Shown: in pieces, positions 47,540 through 58,494 of the stretch | Layout: each line of letters begins with the position of its first letter | Position numbering within the stretch: the first letter of the stretch is position 1 | Assembly (NCBI RefSeq): GCF_037975245.1 | Contig: NC_092568.1 | Span: 22,036,501-22,100,500 of the forward strand | DNA from: Apostichopus japonicus | Lineage: Eukaryota; Echinodermata; Holothuroidea; Aspidochirotida; Stichopodidae | Direction of reading: 5' to 3' | Length of the DNA: 64,000 bases | Position numbers and translations under genes: made by a program | Notes under the pieces: model-generated | Databases searched by the model: none | Told to the model about the DNA's origin: nothing | Seen by the model: only the letters and a program-made list of their open reading frames with translations

Positions 47540-47945
47540 TTAAAGCAGCAGTCCGAGTTGTTTATCGCCAAAAAATAGCTCAAAACAATAACATACGTGA
47601 GACATACTATGATTCCATATTGTTAATATGCTTGACCAGGGCAGGTTTCATTTCAAATGGGTTACACAAGTATAAACATGGAACCTTTACAAAATATTGA
47701 AATTTTACAAAGTTTTTCATAACATGAAATGTAATTTGTACAAAGTATGTCCAGGTGACAAACGTTGAGGATGGAATAGAGTTCATAATTATTGCTCGTC
47801 AAACATCATTCGGTGATAAGAAACACAGAGGGTTTTCTAATTTACAAGTAAGAACAAATTGTAGCTGTATTTTGAGTTATTAGTTATATATTGGGGGGGG
47901 GGGGAAGGGGGAATTGCCCAGGTAAAACTGGGAAAGCTGCTTTAA
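47540..47945. mobile_element. MITE-like element with TTAA ends, 406 bp
   Basis: The left end TTAAAGCAGCAGTCCGAGTT and the reverse-complemented right end TTAAAGCAGCTTTCCCAGTT match at 17 of 20 positions, with TTAA at both edges. The interior is AT-rich with a G12 run at 47893-47904 and no coding capacity. It belongs to the same structural class as the elements at 10432 and 30192 (TTAAAG-type ends). The right end overlaps a perfect 16-bp palindrome, GCTGCTTTAAAGCAGC (47936-47951), suggesting a second element end abuts it. Confidence 0.75.
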
Positions 47946-49259
47946 AGCAGCTGCACAGGGTATAATATGTGAATAAGTGTATGCAAACATAGTAAACAAT
48001 CCAGGGCAGTGTAGGGAAGCTTGGAATATCCAAGTGCTAGTGAGGCAGGCTGTGTCTTTATGATCCTATATTCAGTGTAAGACAATGAGTTTGTGTTAAA
48101 TCAACAAATTTGGATGAGGTTAAATTAATCCGACTGGAAATATCCTACAATTGTTTCTAAGGTTTATTTAGTAACAGTGGCAGTAAATTAACTGAATCTT
48201 TTTTGTTTCAAACATTTATAAGACGATATCGAAGAGATAATTAAAAAAAAGGTTTTTTGTTTTGTTTGCAAAGAGAAATTATTGAATCAGTATAAATCAA
48301 AGTTTATCAAATGTATGCTGTATGGATTTTAAGGTCATTTATTTGATATTTCCAGCCATTTTTTTCCTCCATCTTTCCTTGTGCTGTTTGAAATTGTTTG
48401 AATTTTCCAAAAGTGATCGCTTTGGTCTTGTAAACCTTTTGCAGACATTGACGATCCATTTAAACTCTTCTAAAGGAATCCAAATACTTTAATTTTTTTT
48501 ATTGGAATGATGGAAGAGTCGTTGAGTGACATCGATCCTGTCCCAAATGGCACAAAATTCTTTACTTATTCAGCCGTGAACAGTGAGCCTATATGGACAG
48601 ATGACTTTTTCATGACTCTTTCATTTATTTCAAGCATTGACTCCTTCCTATAAACACCTCTGTATTCATAAGAAAGACTGACCAAAAAGAATCTACTGAT
48701 ATTTTGTTCTCCTTCTGTTATTGTCTAACCCAGTCCAGCATTTCTGCTGATGTACCTTGTAAGCCAATCCAAATTTTAACGACTCATTCTAAACAAATAA
48801 TTTGAAAGAGAAAGTTATCTATTTTCATGGTCAATTTAAGAAGCTCTGATAAATGGAGTTCACTTGCGATGATGTTTAAGTAGGGAGTTGTTATGGAACA
48901 GCTCCCTGGTTTAACTATATAGGTCATTTTATTGTCTACCAAAGTTGTAACACTACACACACACACACTACAGGTATTGCAGAAACTCCTGTGTAAGGCA
49001 AAATGAGCTTCTGGATACCAAGCTATTTGCTGACCTTTTGTGTCGTATTGCATTGACAGTAAATTTAGGAGGAGCAAAGAGGGGGTGTGTGCATGCAGGG
49101 GGGGGGGGAAGGGGAATAGGTATAGATTGGGGTGTAGATGAATCCTTCAAATGACCAGGAAGTAATGCTTAAATGACCGACATGATTTTATTCATACCAA
49201 GTTGAGTTCTAGTTTGGCAAGGGCAGGAGGGGTTTGGTAGGGCTTCGAAAAGTGTCGGT
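47946..49259. other. Non-coding stretch
   Basis: AT-rich with a (CA)n run at about 48955-48968 and a G9 run at about 49101. The minus frame 48784-49077 has no splice support. Nothing is called. Confidence 0.5.
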
Positions 49260-49960
49260 TGAGGAAGAGGAGTAGTGCCTTCCAACAACTTCTTTGGGGT
49301 TTTAAGCTCAATTAACTGGCTTAGCCAATGGAGCTATAGTGCCATAGCGAAGTGGCTATCTATTTGTCTATCTGTCAACAAACATCAGTTGAAAGGCTGT
49401 TGTTTGTGGGCCATTTGCTCGGCCCTGATGAAACTTGCATCCATGCATGTAGTTGCCCTTGTCAGGGCTTCATTAACGTTTACACAAAAAGTAGATCAAA
49501 GGTCATTTGGGGTCATGGCAGGCCCAAACGTGAAATCCTTTAAAACTGTTTCTCCTTCGGATTTGATCTGATCTAAATCAAAATTTGTGGTAGTGGTCAG
49601 GTGGTGAAGGGGCACAAAAAGTGTACAAGGATAAGAGGTCAAAGGTCGTTTTAGGTCGTAATTAACTGAAGAATGAAATGCTTTTCAAATGAATCTTCTT
49701 CCTTTGGCTTGAATCTAATTTTTACCAAAGTTAGTAATGATAATCAGCTGATAGTGGGTTATAAGAAAAGGCACAAATGTTAATAAAAAGTCAAAGGTCA
49801 TATATGAAGCTATTTGTAGCTAAAAAGGAAGAATGCTTCAAACTTGCCATCTCCTAAAGGCTTGTTCAGATTTTCAGCAACCTTGCTTTTACACAACTCA
49901 GTCTGTGAAGACATTGCACAATATGCAGTACAATAAAATAGTTCAGGGATCATCCAAAAG
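49260..49960. repeat. GGTCA-type dispersed repeat with three tandem-like units
   Basis: Three units about 143 and 152 bp apart begin AGATCAAAGGTCATTTGGGG (49493), AGGTCAAAGGTCGTTTTAGG (49636) and AAGTCAAAGGTCATATATG (49788). Each continues with similar CTTTAAAACT/CTTTTCAAAT, TTCTCCTTCGG/TTCTTCCTTTGG and TTTACCAAAG/TTTTCAGCAA blocks. I recognise this as a repeat type common in marine invertebrate genomes. The plus frames at 49275-49571 are incidental. Confidence 0.7.
49636..49648 (+). promoter_or_regulatory. DR1 nuclear-receptor-like motif
   Basis: AGGTCAAAGGTCG is two AGGTCA-like half-sites separated by one A, a direct repeat of DR1 type bound by RXR or HNF4-class receptors. It is carried by the repeat at 49260-49960; function is not implied. 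Confidence 0.35.
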
Positions 49961-52900
49961 TATGTTACAGCTGAGGGAAAGAATGTAATTAGTTGCAGTA
50001 CATGGTCATTTCTCTCAGCAACAGTTCCAGCCTATATCTGTGTTTATTTGGGTTTAGGTTAAAAAAAAGTTCAAGGGTTGTCACTGTGTATGATAGCAAT
50101 GCCCATCAATAAGTTAAACCCAGGGGTGAAGTCCATGTCCAGGTTTGATGCCAATTAAGTGGCATTTAAAAGTATAAATTGTCAAAACTTTCTCTTAAAA
50201 AAGGGCTTTACTTGCGAAATTTGGTTGATGAAATTCCGTTGTGGTTAGCAAATATTAAAGGGAATGTCTGATGCGTCTGATAGGAGTAAAAGATACGAAT
50301 AGACAAATATAGGCCTACTTTGATAAGAAATTAGCGAGAGAGAAAAGCCCTATACTACTTTATCACATTCATAATTTCACCTTCAAAAATTACAACTTGT
50401 TTTTCCATTTATTGCAATAACCTTCATAACACCTGTTTTTTCTTCTCTATTCGTTTTCAAACTTTCTAATTCATGCCACATGGATGCATCTTGTTTGCTA
50501 ATAATAGTTTATTCCCCTTGATCATGAATATTCATGAAGGTGTGATAACAACCAAGGTTTAATTAGTAAGTTTGATATATTTCAATGTGGTTGTTTGATA
50601 ACGTATTAATTCCTCAGCGTTTGAGCAAGAAATCTTCAATATTTACTGATATTACATTTCTGAACCTGCATTTGAACCCTTTTGAATTTTTGTTTCCTCA
50701 AATATCAATCGATTGTTAAGAAAGAGTACTAATTGTGGGAAATTTTTCTCTTTTTATATTCCTTTTAACCATGTAAAAGTGCTTTTTTTCCATGAGTGGC
50801 TATTGTTAACTCATGGCTATAGACATGATAGAGATTTCTTAGAATAGGCATATCAAGTAATATCATGAAACACCTAACAATAGCTTGCCCCATTTATCAT
50901 CGCCATGGCGAATATCGGATTTTTTACATCTGAAAAGCGAAGTTATTAAAAAAAGTTAGTAAAAAGTAAAAGGTCATTTAATCCCTTGAACTTCTTCTAC
51001 AAGATAGGTAACCTGAAAACTCTCAAGGCAAAGGAAATGAGATCTTATTACTAGTTAATGACGTATTCTGTGGATAATTGCATAAATTTCCACGTTCAAT
51101 CAAGAAGTTTTACGCCCTCCTGTTCTCAAATTTTCCATTCCTGGCCATTAAAAGTAGGTCAAAGTCATTTCTCTACTTTCCGGTATTAACGCTAAACAGT
51201 CATCCGATGTAGATGGCCTTCAGTACATGCACGCTTGGCTTATTAATTTGCAGATCCATAATTGTGCGTTATATTCATTACCTCAGCACGGCAAGCAATA
51301 TTTATATTAAATTTATTTTCATCACAGTTGTTCCACCATCCCCCCTCCCCTTGGGGCCTATAACACAAATATGTTGGGGGAAAATGACTAATCCACACAT
51401 GATGCAACAGTAATGATGAAACTAAAAGCAAAATGGATATTTGAGAACTTTCACAAAAGAAACAGAAAATGTAAGAAAGAAAGATTTTATAATTTAACAA
51501 ATATGTAAATAAATAATCAGATAACCAATGCGGAGATCTACAAGATTAAAAATTCATTTTTTTTTGTGGGGGGGGGGGGAGGGGGGTACCATTAAGTTCT
51601 TTGTTTACTTTTTTTTTTTTAAATAATTGTTAACAAACTTTTAGATGTCAGATGTATATCCGGGCTAGAAAAAAAAAAATCAGAATAGCTGGAGATGAGA
51701 GAAAAACAAACACTCCTTGAATGAGTTTACCTTGGCCGTTATAAAGCACAGCACTCATCATTAGAAATAATGTTTGTAAATTATAACAACCCAGCAAAAG
51801 CATTATGCATTCCCTCTGTCAGGTTTTCTCTCGTCTTTGGCAACCATTTCCATCATTCCCTCTACAGATATTGTTGACTTTGTTTTGAGTTACTAACTGA
51901 AAATTATTTCTCAGAAACAAACCCTCAGAGAGGAAGTGCATACATGCCCATATTGTCTTGTAAACTTATCCTAAAAATGCCACCGAAACAAATTATCAAA
52001 TTGAAAATATGACGACAACTAAAAAAAGAAAATGTAAATTTTGTACTCATAGTATCTAATCTGAATTAAGTTAAAAATTTGTAGCTTGGGGACTCAATAA
52101 GTTCACCATAAAGGTCTTCTATTCCGCTTAAATATACCCATTCCCCATCGAAATCACTGTTACACTTTGAGGGAAAATTCATTGTGTGTGTATACATATG
52201 TAAATATTTACATACAGTGGATCTGGCCTTATTACTAACGAAACCTTGGCCCGATGCCAATTCAAGATTCTCCCGAACTGTTCGATCATCTCAGCATCTT
52301 TGTATAAATTATCCCAGAAGTGCAGGTATATACCCTCGGCTAAATTGATGTGGAGGAGAGTTGTTAATCTTGCGGGCAGATATTAATATAAATTCTGTTT
52401 TTTTAAAGATTAATTTCCGATATGCATGCTCTACTATATTTTGAAAGTATCATGATAATTCTTGTGGTCAGTTGCAAATTATTCATCTGATTTAGTTCTT
52501 CTTTCTTACTTTCTTGGTTTTTCTTCGAGGGAAAAAAAACGAAGACTTATCAAATTATTTCTGGCTTCTTTTCGTGCATTTTAACCTGAGCTTTCGTGTG
52601 CGTGTTAAATCTGCGATGTTGTTAACGGGGATTGACGTAAGCTTTGAATGGAAGGAAAAATGAAATTTTACACAAACAGCCCCCCCCCCCCCAAAAAAAA
52701 AAAGAGAAAAAAAAGACAGGCATGTCTAATTGGGAATTTAGAAACATTAAATTAAGTCAGGTAATATGAGTCTATTGTTGCGATAGCCATAATTTTACAA
52801 CAGTATCTCCTGGCATGAACAGGGTAAGAAGATTAGTGACAAATTTGTAGAAGGAATGGTGGTTCAGTTTTAATATTTCCTGACCTGGAGAAATCGGAAA

Positions 52901-53069
52901 AAGATTACAAAGGAAATGAATTTGTAAGAAGAATTCTTGAGGTTGATTTAACGATGCCATTTGTAAAAATACAGAGAGAAAAAAAGAAAATAGTTTTAGC
53001 ATCTTGGTAAAATTTGCATATTCCATTACTACTACATGTATGCACACACAGTTTAATCTCAAGCAAGTT
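49961..53069. other. Non-coding stretch
   Basis: AT-rich with G/C runs (51569-51578, 52680-52692) and poly-A/T tracts. A TTAAAGGGAATGTCTGATGC at about 50255 resembles a left end of the TTAA family, but no right end was found. No gene is recognised. Confidence 0.45.
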
Positions 53070-53510
53070 GGCTTTATAATAATGATAATAATAATATATT
53101 TATATTGCACAAGAATCTGCCGAGCATTGTCATATGGCGCTTAACAACGAAGTAAGACAAAGTGCAATTAAAACTGAAAGCGATACAAAAGAAGTGAGTT
53201 TTGGACTTACACAAGCTCTGGCTGTCAATTGAACGTATATATGTGTGAGGCAGGGAGTTCAATTTCAAAGGATAGGACTCCAGCTTCAACAGTAGACGTT
53301 ACAATTGCAGAGTAGTCCTAGAGATATAGATCTTAGAGCAGGCGATTCATTGGAGTGTTGCGAATCTCGCTCATTGTACAAATGAATTCTGTAAGATAAA
53401 TAAGAAGAGTCATCCTGCAACCATGATGTCACCCAATTTAATACTTCACGGTGTAGCTTTTTGTCAAATACCACATTTTTCCAGTTATATATTGTAGTAA
53501 ACTGACATTA
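53070..53510 (-). mobile_element. Marine-metazoan interspersed repeat with (TTA)n tail
   Basis: The low-coordinate edge is TAATAATGATAATAATAAT followed by ATATTTATATTGCAC, GTCATATGGCGCTTAACAA, and later GAGGCAGGGAGTTCAATTTC. That combination (TAA-type tail, a 'TTTATAT-GC...GCGCTTAACAA' core and a 'GGCAGGGAGTTC' block) is a repeat I recognise as widespread in marine animals. The tail position suggests minus orientation. The minus frames 53074-53289, 53286-53474 and 53438-53701 are incidental. Confidence 0.6.
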
Positions 53511-54324
53511 TTCTCATCAGATCGTAGGTCCCCTGTGTCCTGCATCTGGAATAGTATTATTTGCAGGCTGTAAGAGAGAAAAGGAAAAAAATCCCTCTTG
53601 TGTTTGTGTTTACAATTGTCTGACAACCGTACTAGTGTGTATTTTTGGCCTCTATGTTTGTAGAAAAACAACGGTTTTGTTAACGTTGAATTTAGCCCCA
53701 TCTGCTGTTACTTTCAGTCACACAACGATTTGGAATTACAAAATATATTCAGTGTCTGTTAAAGTCTCAATGTGTGTTTGCCAAATTTTAACTTCCATCT
53801 TTTCCAGGTTACTGCCCTAAAAGCTCAGTGAAAATTACACTGTTTTATGCAATTTTCATATTGATAATCATTATTTTTATTGACTTCTCTGTCGTTAAAT
53901 ATTATGAGCTGAATAAAATCGCCAGATTTTTTAACGAGTCAGTAGATTCTACAAACTTCACTCAAAATTTGCAAGCCCTGCCCAACAGATCATGCGGCAA
54001 TCAAATCTCTCTGTTTTGTTTACGACCGTTAGGCATAGGACTTACGAGTGGATGATACAAGTATATGTAGGTTACATTTGTGTAATGAGCATGCTGATAT
54101 GGGCGGTCGCAGTGATTTTATGGTAAATTGTTCACACAATAAGGGCAACAGTCCTTTCTTTTTATTGCGACAGCTTTTCTCCATTAAACCCACCTGGTCA
54201 GAGTGCATTTAGAATAAGAAACATTGAATCTGCTTCGGAAGTTTGTTTTCCAAAATTCATCAGCAAACACTTATTGAGTTTTTAACTTTCTGGGCATATG
54301 TTAGTTTTTTCTAATGTGTGTTGT
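53511..54324. other. Non-coding stretch
   Basis: AT-rich. The plus frame 53828-54055 begins with a hydrophobic run but has no supporting splice or start context. Nothing is called. Confidence 0.5.
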
Positions 54325-55384
54325 ATTGGGTCTCAGCTGAGGATATGGCCTAACGCTACTACTACCTGTGTTACCCTATTGGGTCTCAGCTGAGGATATA
54401 GCCTAACGCTACTAATACCTGTGTTACACTATTGGGTCTCAGCTGAGGATATGGCCTAACGCTACTACTACCTGTGTTACACTATTGGGTCTCAGCTGAG
54501 GATATGGCCTAAGGCTACTAATACCTGTGTTACACTATTGGGTCTCAGCTGAGGATATGGCCTAACGCTACTAATACCTGTGTTACACTATTGGGTCTCA
54601 GCTGAGGATATGGCCTAACGCTACTACTACCTGTGTTACACTATTGGGTCTCAGCTGAGGATATGGCCTAACGCTACTACTACCTGTGTTACACTATTGG
54701 GTCTCAGCTGAGGATATGGCCTAAGGCTACTAATACCTGTGTTACACTATTGGGTCTCAGCTGAGGATATGGCCTAAGGCTACTAATACCTGTGTTACAC
54801 TATTGGGTCTCAGCTGAGGATATGGCCTAACGCTACTAATACCTGTGTTACACTATTGGGTCTCAGCTGAGGATATGGCCTAAGGCTACTACTACCTGTG
54901 TTACACTATTGGGTCTCAGCTGAGGATATGGCCTAAGGCTACTAATACCTGTGTTACACTATTGGGTCTCAGCTGAGGATATGGCCTAAGGCTACTAATA
55001 CCTGTGTTACACTATTGGGTCTCAGCTGAGGATATGGCCTAACGCTACTACTACCTGTGTTACACTATTGGGTCTCAGATGAGGATATGGCCTAACGCTA
55101 CTACTACCTGTGTTACACTATTGGGTCTCAGCTGAGGATATGGCCTAAGGCTACTAATACCTGTGTTACACTATTGGGTCTCAGCTGAGGATATGGCCTA
55201 AGGCTACTAATACCTGTGTTACACTATTGGGTCTCAGCTGAGGATATGGCCTAAGGCTACTAATACCTGTGTTACACTATTGGGTCTCAGCTGAGGATAT
55301 GGCCTAAGGCTACTAATACCTGTGTTACACTATTGGGTCTCAGATGAGGATATGGCCTAACGCTACTACTACCTGTGTTACACT
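54325..55384. repeat. 53-bp tandem repeat, 20 copies
   Basis: ATTGGGTCTCAGCTGAGGAT begins at 54325 and recurs every 53 bp to 55332, giving exactly 20 units with no indels. Units differ mainly at two linked sites: CTAACGC versus CTAAGGC, and CTACTACTAC versus CTACTAATAC. Rarer changes are CAGATGAG in units 15 and 20, ATATAG in unit 2 and TACCCT at the end of unit 1. The period is not a multiple of three, and no long frame crosses it. Near identity implies recent amplification or ongoing homogenisation. Confidence 0.98.
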
Positions 55385-56215
55385 AAGTGGTCCAGTCAGC
55401 TGTCCAACAGGTCATTTCTCAAAACTTAAAATAGTATCGAAATACAACTTGGACTGACAATGGTCTCCAGAACATCAAAATAATTAAATTTGGTGCCTGA
55501 ATTCATCCTTGAATCTGGTCTGGTTTTGAATCAAAGCCATATAGAGGGCAATCATATGCTTTCACCGATGCAGATGGTATAGCCATAGGGACTAACAGGA
55601 CGGCCAACGTAGGGGATTGCTTACCCACAAGATGACTGATGTGTATCTTGTACAATAAAACATTGGAATATCTCAAGAAGAAGATTTTTGTAAATCTTTT
55701 ACTTTGGATTTTTAGATCTTCAATTGCCAGCCTTTATTTGTATCCTCTTTTCGGCCCAGTTTGGTTGATTGATGAAACCAAATTTCTGTTCTGTCTGAAT
55801 GAAGACCTATAGGTCAAATACCATTCCCCTCCCCCCCCCCCTATCATTCTCAAAGAGAACCAACCTTTCTGTGCATTTATTGACTTCCTTCTACCATTAT
55901 AACCTTCACTTTTGCTTTTTGTGATAGACAAGATTTTCCCTGAAACTTTAAATGGTTTGTTAACCAGAGAAGTAGCATTCCTGCCGTGCAATAATACTTT
56001 ACTGTATATCATCTCTATATAATTGAAGAACCCCAAATAATTGAATTCAGAAACATATCCCTAAGACCTTCGCTTGTCACAAAAACTTCAGATTTTTTGA
56101 CATGATTCTGCTTGACATGAATATTTATGAGTTGAACATCTGGTGAGTGACCAAGTTAGCAGCGGAATATGTTTATAAAGTAGGATGTCTTTTTCGGGCT
56201 GGCTCTAATATATAG
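55385..56215. other. Non-coding stretch
   Basis: Contains a C10 run at about 55830. The minus frame 55734-56036 crosses it and is not called. Confidence 0.5.
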
Positions 56216-56387
56216 TAGGAGAGTTCTCCCGATCCATCAAGAGGCAGACTGTCAATACCAACGACAGATGTGGGTCATCCATTTCCTACAGTCTATTCGG
56301 AAAGACACTCGAGGTGTTTATCTTTGTCAAATTGACCTGACTATGACCCACTCTTTTTTATTTATCTATCACTCAACTTACTTTTAA
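56216..56387 (+). CDS. Candidate exon with immunoglobulin-like E-F strand signature
   Basis: One frame, open from an in-frame TAG at 56181 to a TAA at 56385, reads RRVLPIHQEADCQYQ, then MWVIHFLQSIRKDTR, then GVYLCQIDLTMTH. W, then a spaced hydrophobic pattern and G-x-Y-x-C-Q-I, is the E-F strand region of Ig domains, close in style to lachesin/IgLON-type first domains (VLxIH ... W ... DxGxYxCQI). Weak points are T in place of the usual Asp two before Gly, about ten residues fewer than usual between VLPIH and W, only a modest acceptor (CTAATATATAG) and no clear donor after CQID. A second frame reads RGRLSIPTTD just upstream, so a frameshifted remnant is possible. Same strand as the Ig-like candidate at 43507. 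Confidence 0.33.
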
Positions 56388-57325
56388 TAATCAACAGTCA
56401 ACCTCTCCCTCTTTTGCATCCTCTCCCTTCTTCTCTCTTCTTCGCACACTTGCTGCTACTGCTCTCGCTTGAAGATGTTACTTTTCTTCTTTGGGTGAGT
56501 GGAAGCTACCTCAGTCTAAAGATTCACCTCAGGCAGCGAAGCTGTAAATAGCTGATGGGAATTTGGACAGAGGGAGAGAGACTGTCATTGTGGGATTTCA
56601 TCTTATATGGGAGACAGAGAGGAGGATGGGTAGTGATAAAGGGAAGAGAAAAGCCTACTGTTGAGATGATTGCTTTAAGGTCCTTTATTGAGTTAAGGTA
56701 CAGATGGAAGATTTGAGAGAAAAAATTAACAATAGTGTCGAATATGAATATTCATGATATGCGGGAACATTATCACATTTTTTGTTTGTTTAGGTTTTCT
56801 CTTATGAGACACCCAAAAATATGTATGATGTCAACAAAGGAGCGATATCGATACACCACTAAGGTTCGTATTGCGAGACTACCCTGCTCCAAACTGACAA
56901 ACAAGATGGTCTGAAGTTATGGCCATGTTTTGAAGTTTTGATATTAAGATATTTTTATTGAAAGTTTCTGCCCAACCATGCCTCTCCTCTCCCCCCCCCC
57001 ACTCCCTCCCACTCCCAGGGATCTGAAAGGTCTAAAGGACAGTTTTTGCTATAACATATACTTTTAAACTTGAAATTTCTCCTGGATGAATGTTTTTCCC
57101 AAAACCATGCCTCCTCAACCCCCTTCCCCTCCTTTGTGCACACCACTGATCTTGTTTTCAAAGTGTCAGAAATTTTATTTGAAATCATAAAAACTTGTCT
57201 ACTCAAGCAAAGATTTAACAACACTAAATAATGCAGATGTAGTGGCGGCTAGGAGACTTTGATGCATCCAAAGAATTGAAAGTCAAGATAGTTTGCATAG
57301 ACTGGTTCATGACCTATCCATATCA
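56388..57325. other. Non-coding stretch
   Basis: Contains pyrimidine-rich sequence at about 56400-56450 and a C9 run at about 56992. The minus frame 56955-57224 has a G-rich end and no splice support. Nothing is called. Confidence 0.5.
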
Positions 57326-57405
57326 TATGATATATATAGATATAGATATATATATAGATATAGATATATATATATATATATATAGATATATATATATATA
57401 TATAG

Positions 57406-57434
<29 letters not shown>
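57326..57434. repeat. AT microsatellite, (TA)n with (TATAGA) interruptions
   Basis: About 109 bp of TA dinucleotides broken by regularly spaced G in TATAGATATA units, becoming pure (TA)n at the right end. Confidence 0.95.
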
Positions 57435-57438
<4 letters not shown>

Positions 57439-57974
57439 ACATATAACTCAGCAGGCCCCTGTGTAGAAATTTAACTCTGCAGTGCAGGTACTAACATATG
57501 AAAGTTCTGGTAAATTTGAAGAGAATCAAAAACAAGAAGAAAAAACTAAGGAAATAGAAAAGAGGATGCCTGCAAATCCAAAGACACCAGGACACATCAT
57601 GTCGAATGAGGTTAAGAGACAAAGAAATATGTATAGGTGAAAAGCTTATGTATTAATATCAAGATATCAGATAGACCAAATGGTCATGTAAAGCATCCAT
57701 GAAGCATCCGTGTAATGTCGTCATAAACTGGTTCTTGGTTGCATATATTATTACTCACATTGTATATATGCTATAGTCCACTTCCAATTCCTAAGGTTCA
57801 GATTTGCATGGTATATATTGTCTTCTCATGAAACCTTTGGGGCTGTTTTACTAACTGAATTATAAAAAGCTTGAATTCCCTGCATCGTTCCAGAATTTAA
57901 TCGAATAGCATCAAATTCTAGTTTTAGAATGGTGATTTCTCAAAGTGATGCAGAATATTGCAGAGACGTAATGT
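57435..57974. other. Non-coding stretch
   Basis: AT-rich; no gene or repeat recognised. Confidence 0.5.
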
Positions 57975-58150
57975 ATACGTAATATATATAAATACCATAT
58001 ATATCATATATATATACCATATAAAAAATATATATATACCATATATATGTATAAATATATATACCATATATATGTATAAATATATATACCATATATATAC
58101 CACATATATACAATATATACCACATATATACAATATATACCATATATATG
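57975..58150. repeat. AT-rich compound minisatellite
   Basis: Variants of ATACCATATATATGTATAAAT alternate with ATACCACATATATACAATAT across about 175 bp. The tyrosine/isoleucine-rich open frames on both strands here are compositional. Confidence 0.92.
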
Positions 58151-58407
58151 TGTGAAATTATGCAGAAAAGCTAGATACCCCACATTGCTACTTCATGTTT
58201 CATTGATCCTTATTAACTACTAACTACAGTGCATAGTATTTGCATATAGTCCAGTAAGTTGAAAGAGGTAAGTGATGCTTGTCAATACCTACATCACTAA
58301 CTCTCCTTTGTACTTCTATATATATACACACAGTTTTTATCCCTGGAGTCCTATCATCTCCAGCAGTCCATTCATTCCCTGCTTTCTTTCATGCTTCACT
58401 TACACAT

Positions 58408-58494
58408 AATGTAAAAGATACATGATTATAATGTAAAAGGTACATGATGATAACGTGAAAGATACATAATTTTAATGTGAAAGCTACATGATGT
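58408..58494. repeat. 22-bp tandem repeat, four copies
   Basis: TAATGTAAAAGATACATGAT and variants start at 58408, 58429, 58451 and 58473. Units differ at a few positions (TAACGTGAAAG, GCTACATG). Confidence 0.9.

Noticed and set aside
54325-55384. CRISPR-like appearance of a regular array
   Set aside because: The units are contiguous near-identical 53-mers with no unique spacers, and the context is eukaryotic.
57924-58155. Tyr/Ile-rich frames on both strands
   Set aside because: Translations of the AT-rich compound minisatellite.
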